Positions 1-8,724 are shown, counted from the stretch's first letter. The stretch is 64,000 nt of DNA from Calothrix brevissima NIES-22 (GCF_002367995.1 NZ_AP018207.1:2118660-2182659); one strand, 5' to 3'. Notes: generated by a model not told the origin, from the sequence alone. Program-made: numbers and translations.

Positions 1-313
1 CCCTTATCTCCTCTGTCCCCAATTCCCCCAATGCTGACTCAAAACCAAATTGACAGGCGGGTAAATCATCGGGAATGGTGAAAATCGCCTTGGCTGTAAT
101 TTCTTGGGGTAGTTGGTGACAAAAATCCAAAGCTTGTGTGAGAGTTTCCGAACCAAACCAGCTAATAGGCGCAATTTCACCGAATCCCACCCTACCCGCA
201 TCATCAATCAGCCGAATAATAATGCTTTCGCGGATATCCCAGTTACCATGACTCGTGGTAAGCGATCGCAAAAACTTTCGCGCGATTGGCCTAAATTCAA
301 ATTTGTAAGTCAC
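1..313 (-). CDS. menC: o-succinylbenzoate synthase MenC, N-terminal part (cut by window edge)
   Basis: Dehydrates SHCHC to o-succinylbenzoate in phylloquinone/menaquinone synthesis (enolase superfamily). About 104 residues are visible before the gene leaves the window on the left. The reading contains YKFEFRPIARKFLRSL, then SHGNWDIRESIIIRL and VGFGEIAPISWFGSETL, which match the N-terminal capping domain of cyanobacterial MenC. I place the start at the GTG at 313 because homologs begin close to the YKFEFRP segment. An in-frame ATG at 363 would force translation through a dispersed palindrome (332-351) and STRR-like sequence, which is less likely. menA lies about 100 bp upstream on the same strand and menF is divergent, so this is a phylloquinone gene cluster. 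The catalytic lysines lie in the missing part. Family call is firm; start is moderate. Confidence 0.88.
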   Translation of the reverse strand, partial: MTYKFEFRPIARKFLRSLTTSHGNWDIRESIIIRLIDDAGRVGFGEIAPISWFGSETLTQALDFCHQLPQEITAKAIFTIPDDLPACQFGFESALGELGTEEIR

Positions 314-331
314 ATTATCAATAGTCAATGG

Positions 332-351
332 AGACGCGATTAATCGCGTCT
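332..351. repeat. Dispersed 20-bp palindrome, copy 1 of 4
   Basis: The sequence is AGACGCGATTAATCGCGTCT, two perfect 9-bp arms around two central bases. Other copies lie at 8800-8819, 23490-23509 and 40297-40316, differing only in the centre. The copies sit beside STRR arrays and the sequence TGTACAATT or similar. This copy lies in the leader of menC. Confidence 0.85.
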
Positions 352-413
352 GTACAATTTTCATGTGTCATTTGTCCCCCTTCCTTATCTTTCTAGCCCC
401 TAGCCCCTAGCCT

Positions 414-1310
414 CTACAACACGAACCCGACGCCTAATAGCAAACAACTCCAAAAATGGACGGCGACGGCGATAAATTTACAATTGCTTACCTTGTCTGG
501 TTGGTTGTGATTTTGCTGTACGTGGCGACATAACTTAAAGGCTGAGGGTAAACTTAGCCAACTTAACAATGTCCATACGGGAAAAACGCCCCATAACACC
601 AAAATCAAGCTGAGGGGGTAAATACTGGCGGTAAACCAAGTCAGGAGTTGCGAACCTTTATCAGTTCCTAAGCGAACAATAGGCGATCGCTTTCCGGCGG
701 CTATGTCATCGTCAACTTGGTGAAAGTGGGAGCAAAACAAAATTAAACTAGTAACAATGCCAACTATTACCGAAGCTAGTAAGCTGGTTGTTGACCAAGT
801 TTGGGTTTGGCTGTAGTATGCTGCACTCACTGCCAACGGCCCAAAGGCAAAAAAACACAGAATCTCACCTAAACCCTGGTATCCTAAACGAAAGGGAGGC
901 CCTTGGTACATATAGCCCAAACCACAGCAAAGCAGAATTAACCAAATCACAGTTAGGTCTTGTTGCCAAATTGCGATCGCTAGAATGCCTAGCAACCCTA
1001 AAATTAAGCACAGATTTCCTAACCAAAATACTGCTAATTTTTTGCCTGTTAAATTTACCAATGAATGGTGTTTATTTTTATCTATACCCGTTTCCGAATC
1101 AAACACATCATTACTGATATTTTCCCAGGCTAAAATTAAAATCGCCGCCGCAATAAAAGTAGAAAATATTGCCCCATTAAAAATTTTTGTTTCTGCAAAT
1201 GCTACGGATGTTCCTACCCAAATAGGCATAATGGCAACGCTATACATTGGCGGTTTAATAGCCGCCATCCATAACTTGCCTTTGGGATATAAAATCTGCT
1301 TTGTAGTCAT
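414..1310 (-). CDS. menA: 1,4-dihydroxy-2-naphthoate phytyltransferase MenA
   Basis: Integral membrane prenyltransferase of the UbiA superfamily that attaches the phytyl chain to 1,4-dihydroxy-2-naphthoate in phylloquinone (photosystem I A1 cofactor) synthesis. The 298-residue protein has the first Asp-rich motif (NDVFDSETGIDKNKHHS, about residues 66-82) and the second (HQVDDDIAAGKRSPIVRLG, about 196-214), both expected to bind the Mg-diphosphate. Some eight to nine hydrophobic segments are visible, for instance AIFSTFIAAAILILAW and AVFWLGNLCLILGLLGILAI. Length is normal for cyanobacterial MenA. It reads toward menC on the same strand with about 100 bp between, and menF is divergent 288 bp away, consistent with one pathway locus. 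Function is assigned by family and neighbourhood. Confidence 0.93.
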   Translation of the reverse strand: MTTKQILYPKGKLWMAAIKPPMYSVAIMPIWVGTSVAFAETKIFNGAIFSTFIAAAILILAWENISNDVFDSETGIDKNKHHSLVNLTGKKLAVFWLGNLCLILGLLGILAIAIWQQDLTVIWLILLCCGLGYMYQGPPFRLGYQGLGEILCFFAFGPLAVSAAYYSQTQTWSTTSLLASVIVGIVTSLILFCSHFHQVDDDIAAGKRSPIVRLGTDKGSQLLTWFTASIYPLSLILVLWGVFPVWTLLSWLSLPSAFKLCRHVQQNHNQPDKVSNCKFIAVAVHFWSCLLLGVGFVL

Positions 1311-1598
1311 CAGCCGTGGTTAACTAAATTGCCATAAGCTTACACATCTTTAGATTTTATTATTTTGTGAGACACCAAATATTGCTAATTTGTCAAAAAT
1401 TTTGGTTTTTACTCGCAGCATATTCTCAAATTGCAGCATAAAACTGAGCATGGCTTGTCGTGGTCTTGCAACACCGAAAACAAGGCAAACCATACTCTGG
1501 TGAAATGGCGACTTAATATGTTACCTGTAAGAATACATGACCATGTTTAATTGCACTTTAGGAAGATAACTTAAAAAAAATTTACTATTACTAGATCC
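1311..1598. promoter_or_regulatory. Divergent menA/menF intergenic region
   Basis: These 288 bp separate two genes read outward, so they must hold both promoters. The sequence is AT-rich. I see no clear NtcA-type GTA-N8-TAC site and no convincing paired -35/-10 boxes that I could place with confidence. Confidence 0.4.
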
Positions 1599-3014
1599 AT
1601 GACAGTTTCACCATGTCGTCACAACCTCTTTGTAGATCGCAAAGGCCTCTACCAATTTCTGGAAGGAGTGCAGCAAAATTGCCTGACAAATAATAGTAGG
1701 CAAATCGTCAGTATCTCTCTAGAAATTGACTTGGTCGATCCTTTAGTGATCTTGGATACAATTTCTCAAGTGAATGAGATAAATTTTTATTTTGAAAATA
1801 AGGGTAAAGGCGAAGCGATCGCCGCGATTGATTCTGTAGCCGAGTTACATATTGATGGCAGCGATCGCTTTAATAAAGCCGAATATTTTATCAAAAATTC
1901 TCTCAAAAATATTATTAGCTTTGGAAATAATAACAAACCTTTTTCAGGGCCACATTTTTTCTGTTACTTCAGCTTTTTTAATCAAAATTTTCAAGCAGAT
2001 TATCCCTTTCCATCGGCAACTATTTTTCTCCCACGTTGGCAAATTTCTGTCAAAAATCAATCTTGTATGTTGGTAATGAATTCAGTCATGAATGCCAGCG
2101 TTAATATTTCTAAATTAATTCAAACTCTCTTTAATAAAATTGATACTATCAGTTCTTTAAAATATCACTCGCCAAAAATTGACAATTTTCCCAGCAATTA
2201 TCAAAAAACCTCTGTTACAAACGCTGCTCATTTTAAAAATTCTGTCTCATCTGCTTTAGATAAAATTCATGCCAAACATTTAACTAAAGTTGTGTTAGCA
2301 GATGTTTTAGATGTCAAATCTAGCAATCATTTTAACTTATTTAAATCTTTAAATAATCTCCGAGAAATTCATCCGAATTGCTATATTTTTTCTACAAGTA
2401 ATGGTAAAGGACAAAACTTTATTGGTGCTAGTCCAGAACGTTTAATTAGCATTCGTCAACAGCAGTTAATCACTGACGCTTTAGCCGGTTCCGCACCTAG
2501 AGGTAAAACACCTGCGGAAGATGCAGCAAACGCCAATAGTTTAATTAATAGCGAAAAGGAAAAACACGAACATTCCCTAGTTATTGATTATATTACTCAA
2601 CGCCTCTCGCACATCGGCTTATTACCCCAGATATTACCGCCACGTTTACGACAGTTAACCAACATTCAGCATTTATGGACGCCCATTAGCGCCATAGTTC
2701 CACCTAACGTCCATCCTCTCAAGATTGTCGGACAATTGCATCCTACACCGGCTGTAGCTGGCGCAGCGCGGGATATTGCTTGCGCAGAAATCCGCCGTTA
2801 CGAAAACTTTGAGAGAGGTTTATATGCTGCGCCTTTAGGCTGGGTAGACTCTCACGGTAACTGCGAGTTTATTGTGGGGATTCGTTCAGCACTAATAGAT
2901 GGCGATCGCGCTAGGTTGTATGCTGGTGCTGGTATCGTCGCCGGTTCCGACCCAGAAAAAGAATTTGCAGAGGTACAATTGAAACTTCAGGCTTTATTAA
3001 AAGCTTTAGTTTAG
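1599..3014 (+). CDS. menF: Isochorismate synthase MenF
   Basis: Converts chorismate to isochorismate, the entry step to phylloquinone. The 471-residue protein has a variable N-terminal half and a C-terminal chorismate-binding domain with GASPERLISI (about 279), DALAGSAPRGKTPAEDA (about 294-310), the substrate/Mg region around HEHSLVIDYI, the conserved PTPAVAGAAR (about 387) and the tail RLYAGAGIVAGSDPEKEF. These are hallmarks of isochorismate/anthranilate synthase component I enzymes. The adjoining menA and menC make MenF much more likely than anthranilate synthase, salicylate synthase or a siderophore EntC. The ATG at 1599 has no good Shine-Dalgarno sequence, only A-rich DNA. The N-terminal half is unusually rich in N, F and K compared with the C-terminal half. 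Confidence 0.93.
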   Translation: MTVSPCRHNLFVDRKGLYQFLEGVQQNCLTNNSRQIVSISLEIDLVDPLVILDTISQVNEINFYFENKGKGEAIAAIDSVAELHIDGSDRFNKAEYFIKNSLKNIISFGNNNKPFSGPHFFCYFSFFNQNFQADYPFPSATIFLPRWQISVKNQSCMLVMNSVMNASVNISKLIQTLFNKIDTISSLKYHSPKIDNFPSNYQKTSVTNAAHFKNSVSSALDKIHAKHLTKVVLADVLDVKSSNHFNLFKSLNNLREIHPNCYIFSTSNGKGQNFIGASPERLISIRQQQLITDALAGSAPRGKTPAEDAANANSLINSEKEKHEHSLVIDYITQRLSHIGLLPQILPPRLRQLTNIQHLWTPISAIVPPNVHPLKIVGQLHPTPAVAGAARDIACAEIRRYENFERGLYAAPLGWVDSHGNCEFIVGIRSALIDGDRARLYAGAGIVAGSDPEKEFAEVQLKLQALLKALV

Positions 3015-3042
3015 CCAAAAATTATTTTTTAAATTAACCTTA

Positions 3043-3176
3043 AATTGTAGGGTGTGTTATCGCTTCAGCGTAACGCACCATGTAAATATATTTATTAGGT
3101 TAAAGTTATATTTGCATTGATCAGGTATATAAAAATTGAAGGTGCGTTAGCCTGCGGCATAACACACCCTACAATT
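3043..3176. repeat. Inverted-repeat element (TAACGCACC / GTAGGGTGTGTTA type)
   Basis: A left arm (3043-3079) and a right arm (3141-3176) are inverted copies. They share the outer 18 bp AATTGTAGGGTGTGTTAT and the inner TAACGCACC, separated by a short variable stretch. The 61-bp centre is AT-rich. It looks like a small non-autonomous dispersed element placed just after menF. A second kind of dispersed repeat, CACGCAGAGGCGCAGAGGCG, follows at about 3212. Confidence 0.7.
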
Positions 3177-3254
3177 AATTTTGGCTTTGTTTATTGGGGG
3201 ATGGTTTTTCTCACGCAGAGGCGCAGAGGCGCAGAGAGTAAGAGAATTTTGAGG

Positions 3255-3551
3255 TTAAGTATTTACCATTTCCTGTACTATTACGTATGGCTGAACAATC
3301 AGCGTTTGAAACCGTTTTTGGGGATTACTATTCCATTCTCCTAACTGTTCTTTTGAAGGTTTAGTAATTAATTGCTCATCAATCCATATTTGTACTTGGG
3401 GAATATTATCACCTGCGATCGCAACTCCCACATCTAACAAGTCTAGTCCCTGTGCTACTAGAATTACTGCATCTCTTTTGACATGAGGAATTAGCCATTC
3501 CCATTCCGCCTCATCTAAATTCTCTGTCAAATCTGCTCTTAAGTCTGGCAT
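3255..3551 (-). CDS. DUF2288 family protein
   Basis: A 98-residue protein of unknown function, recognised as DUF2288 by the start MPDLRADLTENLDEAEWEWL, then HVKRDAVILVAQGLDLLDVGVAIAGDN and the acidic/aromatic tail. Homologs are small, soluble and widespread in cyanobacteria and some proteobacteria. There is no signal peptide or membrane segment. It is followed on the same strand, 72 bp upstream, by the AI-2E-type permease gene, but a shared function is not evident. The C-terminal residues run close to the dispersed repeats near 3210-3240 without being disrupted. Confidence 0.8.
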   Translation of the reverse strand: MPDLRADLTENLDEAEWEWLIPHVKRDAVILVAQGLDLLDVGVAIAGDNIPQVQIWIDEQLITKPSKEQLGEWNSNPQKRFQTLIVQPYVIVQEMVNT

Positions 3552-3623
3552 AAATCCTCATCTTTTTATCATCCTCAATTTAATTGTACATTTTTGTAAA
3601 CACCACAAACAAATAACAAATTA

Positions 3624-4661
3624 CTAACTCTCTGCTTGCATTTCCTCAATTTCAAACAAAGAGACAATTACACCAGCGATAGGGATAGATATAAAAACTC
3701 CTAGCAAACCTGCTACTCTGGCACCTACTAGCAATGCAAAAAATACTACTATTGGGTTTAAATTGAGCGCACCTTGCATAATTCGCGGCGCAATTAAGTT
3801 ATCTTGAATTTGCTGAAGAATAATGCAAGCAATAAATACTTTTACAGCTAGCCACACATTTTGAGATAATACAATTAAGGTGATAGTACTCACTCCTAAT
3901 GTTGCGCCGATACCAGGTATAACATCTAATAGACCCACAATTACTGATAATAGTAAGGCGAAAGGCACGTTTAAAAGTAAAAATACTAATAAAGTAGCGC
4001 TGGTTAAAAATAAAGTTAATAACAATTGACCGCGAAAAAATCCTAAAAAGCTGCGTTGGATGACTTTATTAAATCTAGTACGTCGCTGTCTGGGAACTAT
4101 TTTTAATATTAATTGCCAAATTTTCTCGCCATCTAACAACATAAAGAAGGCAATTACAGAAATTAATATAAAAGTGACAAAATTAGTTAAGAATTGTTGT
4201 AAAATAGTTAAGCTGTTAACTAAGCTATTAACAGCTTGATTGCGTAATTGCTCTTGAATAAAAGCTAAATCTATTTGCAGGTTGCGGTTGCGTAAAAATG
4301 TTTCTAATCGCTCTATAAAAGGAGCTAAAGAATTTAAAAAAGTAGTGATACTATCTATTAGTTGTTGACCTTGAGATAAAACAGCTAAACCTAATGTAAT
4401 TGCTATTCCCCCAATAATCACAATGCTGAGGAGAAAAACCACAAATACAGCGATACCGTGGGGTAAAAAACGCCGCAGCCATTGTACGGGATAGCTGAGT
4501 AAAAAAGCTAAAATAGCGGCGAATGTAAAAATTACAATCACCCCTTGAAAGTATTCTAAAAGTAGGATGCTTGCCCAGCCAGAAGCTACTAAAAGCAAAA
4601 AACGGACTAACGCTAAATTATTTAATCGTTCCCAAAAAGTCTTAGCTTCAAAGGCGCTCAT
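3624..4661 (-). CDS. AI-2E transporter/PerM family permease
   Basis: A 345-residue polytopic inner-membrane protein of the UPF0118 (AI-2E transporter, PerM/YhhQ-like) family. Two to three N-terminal membrane helices (about 16-90) are followed by a helical cytoplasmic or periplasmic stretch (about 110-160) and a C-terminal membrane block with VIVGLLDVIPGIGATLG (about 240-256), a family signature, and LIAPRIMQGALNLNPIVVFFALLVGARVAGLLGVFISIP. Some members export AI-2 or act as Na/H antiporters; the substrate here cannot be read from the sequence. No linked regulator is present. It sits just downstream of the lipid operon with about 90 bp to plsC, so possible read-through. Confidence 0.85.
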   Translation of the reverse strand: MSAFEAKTFWERLNNLALVRFLLLVASGWASILLLEYFQGVIVIFTFAAILAFLLSYPVQWLRRFLPHGIAVFVVFLLSIVIIGGIAITLGLAVLSQGQQLIDSITTFLNSLAPFIERLETFLRNRNLQIDLAFIQEQLRNQAVNSLVNSLTILQQFLTNFVTFILISVIAFFMLLDGEKIWQLILKIVPRQRRTRFNKVIQRSFLGFFRGQLLLTLFLTSATLLVFLLLNVPFALLLSVIVGLLDVIPGIGATLGVSTITLIVLSQNVWLAVKVFIACIILQQIQDNLIAPRIMQGALNLNPIVVFFALLVGARVAGLLGVFISIPIAGVIVSLFEIEEMQAES

Positions 4662-4751
4662 AAGGAATTCAAAAAAGGCATTGTATTTAAACCTACAGAA
4701 ACCTAAGAGCGATCGCTACCTCCTTTGAGCAGATTTTTCTGGTTTTCTCAC

Positions 4752-5390
4752 TTATCTTCCTAAATCATGCATCTGGTTAATTACATCGGCGCATTTTTGC
4801 GTCAGCGCTTGTAATTCCTCTTTATTTGTGGAAGTAGGTGCATCAATTACCTTACCAATCCTAACAGTGATGGGTACTGCTTGGGGTATTGACGAGCCTT
4901 TTTGGAGAATTTTCTCCGTACCCCATAAACTCACGGGTAATATAGGTGCTTTCGCCTTGGCGGCTAACAAAGCTGCGCCTCTTTTAGGGTCTGTAATTCG
5001 TCCATCTGGGGTGCGGGTACCTTCCAAGAAAACACCTACAGCCCAACCATTATCAATACATTCTAAAGCTGAACGAATAGCAGTGCGATCGGCTGCACCC
5101 CGGCTTACTGGGTAAGCACCATATAATTTAATTGCTTGCGCCAAAACAGGTACTTTAAATAACTCTTCCTTCGCCATGTACGCTACAGGACGCAGCACAC
5201 AGTTAGAGACAATTGGCGGGTCAAAGTAGCTAGCATGATTACTTATCACCAATAAAGGCCCGGATTGCGGCACATTTTCCACACCCTCAATCCGGACACG
5301 AAAGTAAGTATGTAGCATAGGGCTGACTACTGACCACTTAAAAGCGTGATACAGTGCCAAACTAATTAATGGTTCTCGGCTTTTGGTCAT
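4752..5390 (-). CDS. plsC: 1-acyl-sn-glycerol-3-phosphate acyltransferase (PlsC-type)
   Basis: Acylates lysophosphatidic acid to phosphatidic acid at the membrane. The 212-residue protein has the four acyltransferase blocks: NHASYFDPP (motif I, H-x4-D, about 51-59), VPVLAQAIKLYGAYPVSR, the FLEGTRTPDGR block (motif III, about 120-130), and APILPVSLWG (motif IV). It is the last gene of plsX-fabH-fabD-plsC, so the operon supplies acyl-phosphate, elongation starters and phosphatidic acid. The start ATG at 5390 is the last unit of an AATGACA heptamer array and has no Shine-Dalgarno sequence, which is unusual. A second PlsC-like gene lies at 13915-14640. Confidence 0.92.
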   Translation of the reverse strand: MTKSREPLISLALYHAFKWSVVSPMLHTYFRVRIEGVENVPQSGPLLVISNHASYFDPPIVSNCVLRPVAYMAKEELFKVPVLAQAIKLYGAYPVSRGAADRTAIRSALECIDNGWAVGVFLEGTRTPDGRITDPKRGAALLAAKAKAPILPVSLWGTEKILQKGSSIPQAVPITVRIGKVIDAPTSTNKEELQALTQKCADVINQMHDLGR

Positions 5391-5475
5391 TTGTCATTTG
5401 TCATTTGTCATTTGTCATTGTCCTCCTTGTCCCCTTTGTCCCCCTTGTCCTCCTTCCCTAGCCCCTAGCCCCTAA
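5388..5475. repeat. STRR array (TCATTTG, CCCCTTGT and CCCCTAG units)
   Basis: Four TCATTTG heptamers, then TTGTCC(C/T)CC-type units, then CCCCTAG heptamers fill the whole plsC-fabD gap. The first unit overlaps the plsC start codon and the last reaches the end of fabD. Confidence 0.9.
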
Positions 5476-6353
5476 CTAGGCAACTCAGAGGCGTTACGAA
5501 TATTTTCTAAGCTTAAATCAGAGGTGGTACGTTTAATTAAACCAGTTAGCACGTTACCAGGGCCGATTTCTACTACTTTCTCAATACCAATGGTGGGAAG
5601 TAGTAAGGAAATTTCTCGCCATCTGACTGAACCAGTCATTTGATTGATGAGGCGCTGTTTTAAATTCTCTGCGTCATCGCTGGGTGCAGGTTCGACGTTG
5701 GAAATTACGGGGACGTTAGCAGGTTGAAATTCCACAGCTGCGAGAATTTCTTGGAATTCTTGCGAAGCGGCTTCCATTAAGGGGGAGTGGAATGCACCGG
5801 AAACTTTTAACGGGATGGCGCGTTTGGCTTTAACTTCAGACATTACCTTTTGTACGGCGTCTGGAGTGCCAGAAATAACGACTTGGGCGGGGCTGTTATC
5901 ATTGGCTAGGACTGCATCAGGTGTGGCGGCGATAACCGTATCCAACTGTTCGCGGTCAAAGTTCATCAGCGCCGCCATCATTCCCCCAGAAACGCTATCC
6001 ATGAGTTCGGCGCGACGCTTGACTAGGCGTAAACCTTCAGCCCAACCAAATACACCTGCAACGTAAAGGGCTATGTATTCGCCTAAACTGTGACCGGCGA
6101 CTAAATCTGGCTGTTGTCCCCGTTCCCTAGTTAAGTCAGCAAGAATGGTTTCTACTACATAGAGACAAGGCTGGGTGTAGAGAGTACGCGATAACTCTTC
6201 TACTTCACTTTGGCACTTTTCGATGACAGACCAGCCTAAGATAGTCTCAGCTTCGGCAAATCTCTCTTTTGCCAAAGGTATATCTAACAAATCTATTCCC
6301 ATTCCTGTAGCTTGGGAACCTTGTCCGGGAAACACCCATGCAGTTTTAGTCAT
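5472..6353 (-). CDS. fabD: Malonyl-CoA:ACP transacylase FabD
   Basis: Transfers malonyl from CoA to acyl carrier protein in type II fatty acid synthesis. The 293-residue protein starts with WVFPGQGSQ, has the nucleophile elbow GHSLGEY (Ser89), the catalytic His in GAFHSPLM (His189), and the C-terminal VVEIGPGNVLTGLIKR. Length is normal. It lies between fabH and plsC on the same strand, in the order typical for cyanobacteria. The ATG at 6353 directly follows STRR-like sequence (TTGACCAATGACATTGACCA), so the initiation region is repeat-derived and lacks a clear Shine-Dalgarno sequence. Confidence 0.96.
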   Translation of the reverse strand: MTKTAWVFPGQGSQATGMGIDLLDIPLAKERFAEAETILGWSVIEKCQSEVEELSRTLYTQPCLYVVETILADLTRERGQQPDLVAGHSLGEYIALYVAGVFGWAEGLRLVKRRAELMDSVSGGMMAALMNFDREQLDTVIAATPDAVLANDNSPAQVVISGTPDAVQKVMSEVKAKRAIPLKVSGAFHSPLMEAASQEFQEILAAVEFQPANVPVISNVEPAPSDDAENLKQRLINQMTGSVRWREISLLLPTIGIEKVVEIGPGNVLTGLIKRTTSDLSLENIRNASELPS

Positions 6354-6425
6354 TGGTCAATGTCATTGGTCAACAGTCAACAGTCAACAGTCAACAGTCA
6401 CAGTCATTTGACTATGGACTATGGA
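6354..6425. repeat. STRR array between fabH and fabD
   Basis: CAGTCAA heptamers in tandem flanked by TTGGTCA and GACTATG units fill the 86-bp gap between fabD and fabH. Confidence 0.88.
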
Positions 6426-6439
6426 CTCTTGACTAAGCT

Positions 6440-7432
6440 TTATCTTCCCCACTGGAAAATTGCTGCACCCCATGTGAGTCCAGCGCCAAAGCCGGATACA
6501 GCTATTGTGTCATTGGGTTTTATTTTACCTTGCCGCACGGCTTCATCTAAGGCGATGGGGATGGAGGCGGCGGAGGTGTTGCCATAATTGGCGAGATTAC
6601 TAATAACTTTATCGTTGGGAATATTGAGGCGTTGAGCCACCGCATCTAAAATTCGTTGGTTGGCTTGGTGTAAGACTAACCAATCTATTTGGTCGATGGT
6701 GAGGTTAGCCTGAAATAAGGTTTTATCGATGACTTCTGGCACTTTTTGCACGGCGAAGCGATAGACTTCTTTGCCGTTCATCGTGATGGGATGATATTTA
6801 CCTTGGCTGATGTTAACGCCAGGAATCAGTTCTTGATCTGCAGCTTGATAGGCGAGATTCAGGTAGTGGTTTTGGCTGCCATCACTTTTGAGTGTAAATC
6901 CTAGCAAGCGATCGCTTTCATTGGCTTGCAATACTACTGCCCCTGCACCATCACCGAACAATACACAGGTGCGGCGGTCTTGCCAATCTACCCAACGAGA
7001 GAGGATGTCTGCCCCGATCAAAAGTACATTTTGATATACGCCAGTTCTGATGTATTGGGCAGCCGTTACTAGTCCAAATACAAAGCCAGAACAGGCAGCA
7101 GTTAAGTCAAAAGCTACGGCTCCCTTCGCTCCTAGTTCAGCCTGGATTTGACAAGCACTGCCAAATAAATCGTCAGGGGTAGAGGTTGCCAATAATATTA
7201 AGTCTACATCTTCTGGAGTAATACCCGCTTGGGCGATCGCTTGACGACCGGCTTTAGCTGCCAGTAAACTCAAAGACTCTGTTGGCGATGCTACTCTTCT
7301 TTGGCGAATTCCTGTTCTCGTGGTAATCCATTCGTCGGATGTTTCCACCAGTTCTGTCAGCGCTTCATTTGCTAGGGAAGTTTCTGGTACTGCCGAGCCA
7401 CTTCCAGTAATTGCTATGCCTAACTTATGCAC
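6440..7432 (-). CDS. fabH: 3-oxoacyl-ACP synthase III FabH
   Basis: Starts fatty acid synthesis by condensing acetyl-CoA with malonyl-ACP. The 330-residue protein carries the complete Cys-His-Asn triad: Cys114 in DLTAACSGFVFG, His255 in VLHQANQR and Asn285 in NYGNTSAAS. The N-terminal IAITGSGSAVP and the ACP-contacting RTGIRQRR are also present. The start is the GTG at 7432; AAGGAG lies only one base before it, so the spacing is tight. The gene lies 123 bp downstream of plsX and precedes fabD in the lipid operon. Nothing suggests divergence from the housekeeping enzyme. Confidence 0.96.
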   Translation of the reverse strand: MHKLGIAITGSGSAVPETSLANEALTELVETSDEWITTRTGIRQRRVASPTESLSLLAAKAGRQAIAQAGITPEDVDLILLATSTPDDLFGSACQIQAELGAKGAVAFDLTAACSGFVFGLVTAAQYIRTGVYQNVLLIGADILSRWVDWQDRRTCVLFGDGAGAVVLQANESDRLLGFTLKSDGSQNHYLNLAYQAADQELIPGVNISQGKYHPITMNGKEVYRFAVQKVPEVIDKTLFQANLTIDQIDWLVLHQANQRILDAVAQRLNIPNDKVISNLANYGNTSAASIPIALDEAVRQGKIKPNDTIAVSGFGAGLTWGAAIFQWGR

Positions 7433-7555
7433 TCCTTGTCTCCCGAAATCTCACCTATCAGCTGTTAGTCATTAGTAATCATTAGTCGTTAGTTAATAAC
7501 TATTGACTAATCCCTGTTTTTGTACTTTATATTTTTGCTGTATTTTGGCTGATTG
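7433..7555. repeat. Degenerate STRR spacer between plsX and fabH
   Basis: The spacer has irregular TTAGTCA, TAGTAAT and GACTATT heptamers, for example around 7464-7515, more degenerate than the other arrays in the operon. Confidence 0.6.
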
Positions 7556-8581
7556 CTAATCACTATCACGCTGTAGGGCTTCATATTGAGACCGAAGTCG
7601 TTGTAGTACTTGATTGTCTACAGCTTCTTTGGCTATGCGAACTGCATTAAAAACTGAAGGTGCTTGCGAGCTACCGTGACCAATTAAGCAAACTCCGTCC
7701 ACGCCTAAGAGCAAAGCACCGCCATGTTCTGCGTGATCCATGCGCTGCTTAATTCGTTTGAGGTTGGGTTTTAAAATTGCTGTACCGATTTGACCGTGCA
7801 ATCCTTGGGGTAATTCTTCCCGGAGAATTTGCAAAATCACGCCGCCTACGGCTTCAGCAAATTTCAACAGAACATTGCCGACGAAGCCATCACAGACAAT
7901 TACATCAAAGTCGCCGGAAAGCACATCACGCCCTTCGGCATTTCCCTTAAAAGAGATTTGGGAATTTTCCCGTAGGAGTTGATGGGCGCGCAAAGCTACT
8001 TCATTACCTTTGGTGTCTTCTTCGCCGATGTTCAACAAACCTACTTTTGGTTCGTCTGTACCCAGCACATACTTACTGTAGGCAGAACCCATCACAGCAA
8101 ACTGCTCTAAAAATTTTGGTCGGCAGTCTACATTGGCACCCACATCAAGTATAAGTACTTGCTTGCCAGCTTTAATTGTGGGAAAAACTGTGCCAATTGC
8201 GGGGCGGTCAATTCCCGGCAAGCGTCCTAGACGCAGCAAAGCAGAGGCCATAGCCGCCCCGGAGTGTCCGGCTGAGAACACTGCATCAGCTTGCTGTTGT
8301 TTGACTAGATCCATCGCCACATTAATTGAAGCCTTACGTTTGCGCCTAACCGCGTTTAAAGGCTCCTCATCCATTGCGATCGCATCCTCTGCAGGAACGA
8401 TCTCTACCTCCGCCATGTTGGTTTTTGGCGGTAGGGCAGCTTCAATTTGTTGGGGATCACCCACCAACAGGACTTTTACACCCAATTCTTCTCGCGCTCG
8501 TATTGCGCCAGCTACGATTTCAGCGGGTGCATGATCCCCTCCCATTGCGTCAATTGCGATCCTTACGCCAGTCGATCCCAT
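7556..8581 (-). CDS. plsX: Phosphate acyltransferase PlsX
   Basis: Makes acyl-phosphate from acyl-ACP, the first step of the PlsX/PlsY route to phosphatidic acid; a peripheral membrane enzyme. The 341-residue protein begins VRIAIDAMGGDHAP, and has AVRRKRKASINVAMDLVK, SAGHSGAAMASALLRLGRLPGIDRPAIG, VLDVGANVDCRP-like ILDVGANVDC, and FVGNVLLKFAEAVG, all characteristic. The ATG at 8581 fits homolog starts. First gene of the plsX-fabH-fabD-plsC operon, so the promoter should lie in the 8582-8700 region before the repeat block. Housekeeping copy. Confidence 0.96.
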   Translation of the reverse strand: MGSTGVRIAIDAMGGDHAPAEIVAGAIRAREELGVKVLLVGDPQQIEAALPPKTNMAEVEIVPAEDAIAMDEEPLNAVRRKRKASINVAMDLVKQQQADAVFSAGHSGAAMASALLRLGRLPGIDRPAIGTVFPTIKAGKQVLILDVGANVDCRPKFLEQFAVMGSAYSKYVLGTDEPKVGLLNIGEEDTKGNEVALRAHQLLRENSQISFKGNAEGRDVLSGDFDVIVCDGFVGNVLLKFAEAVGGVILQILREELPQGLHGQIGTAILKPNLKRIKQRMDHAEHGGALLLGVDGVCLIGHGSSQAPSVFNAVRIAKEAVDNQVLQRLRSQYEALQRDSD

Positions 8582-8724
8582 TGCTTAGAGCTTTTAGAAA
8601 CCTTACAAATTTTACCAGATGGCTTGTACCGAAAAATCGGAACTTTAGACTGCCAAATTACTCTGCCTACTACGTAAGAGTTTGTGGCAAGCCCAACATA
8701 ACATGAATTGGTGGTGTGTGGGGG

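Noticed and set aside
113-343. Plus-strand ORF at the left edge
   Set aside because: Antisense shadow of menC, whose reading on the other strand matches a known family.
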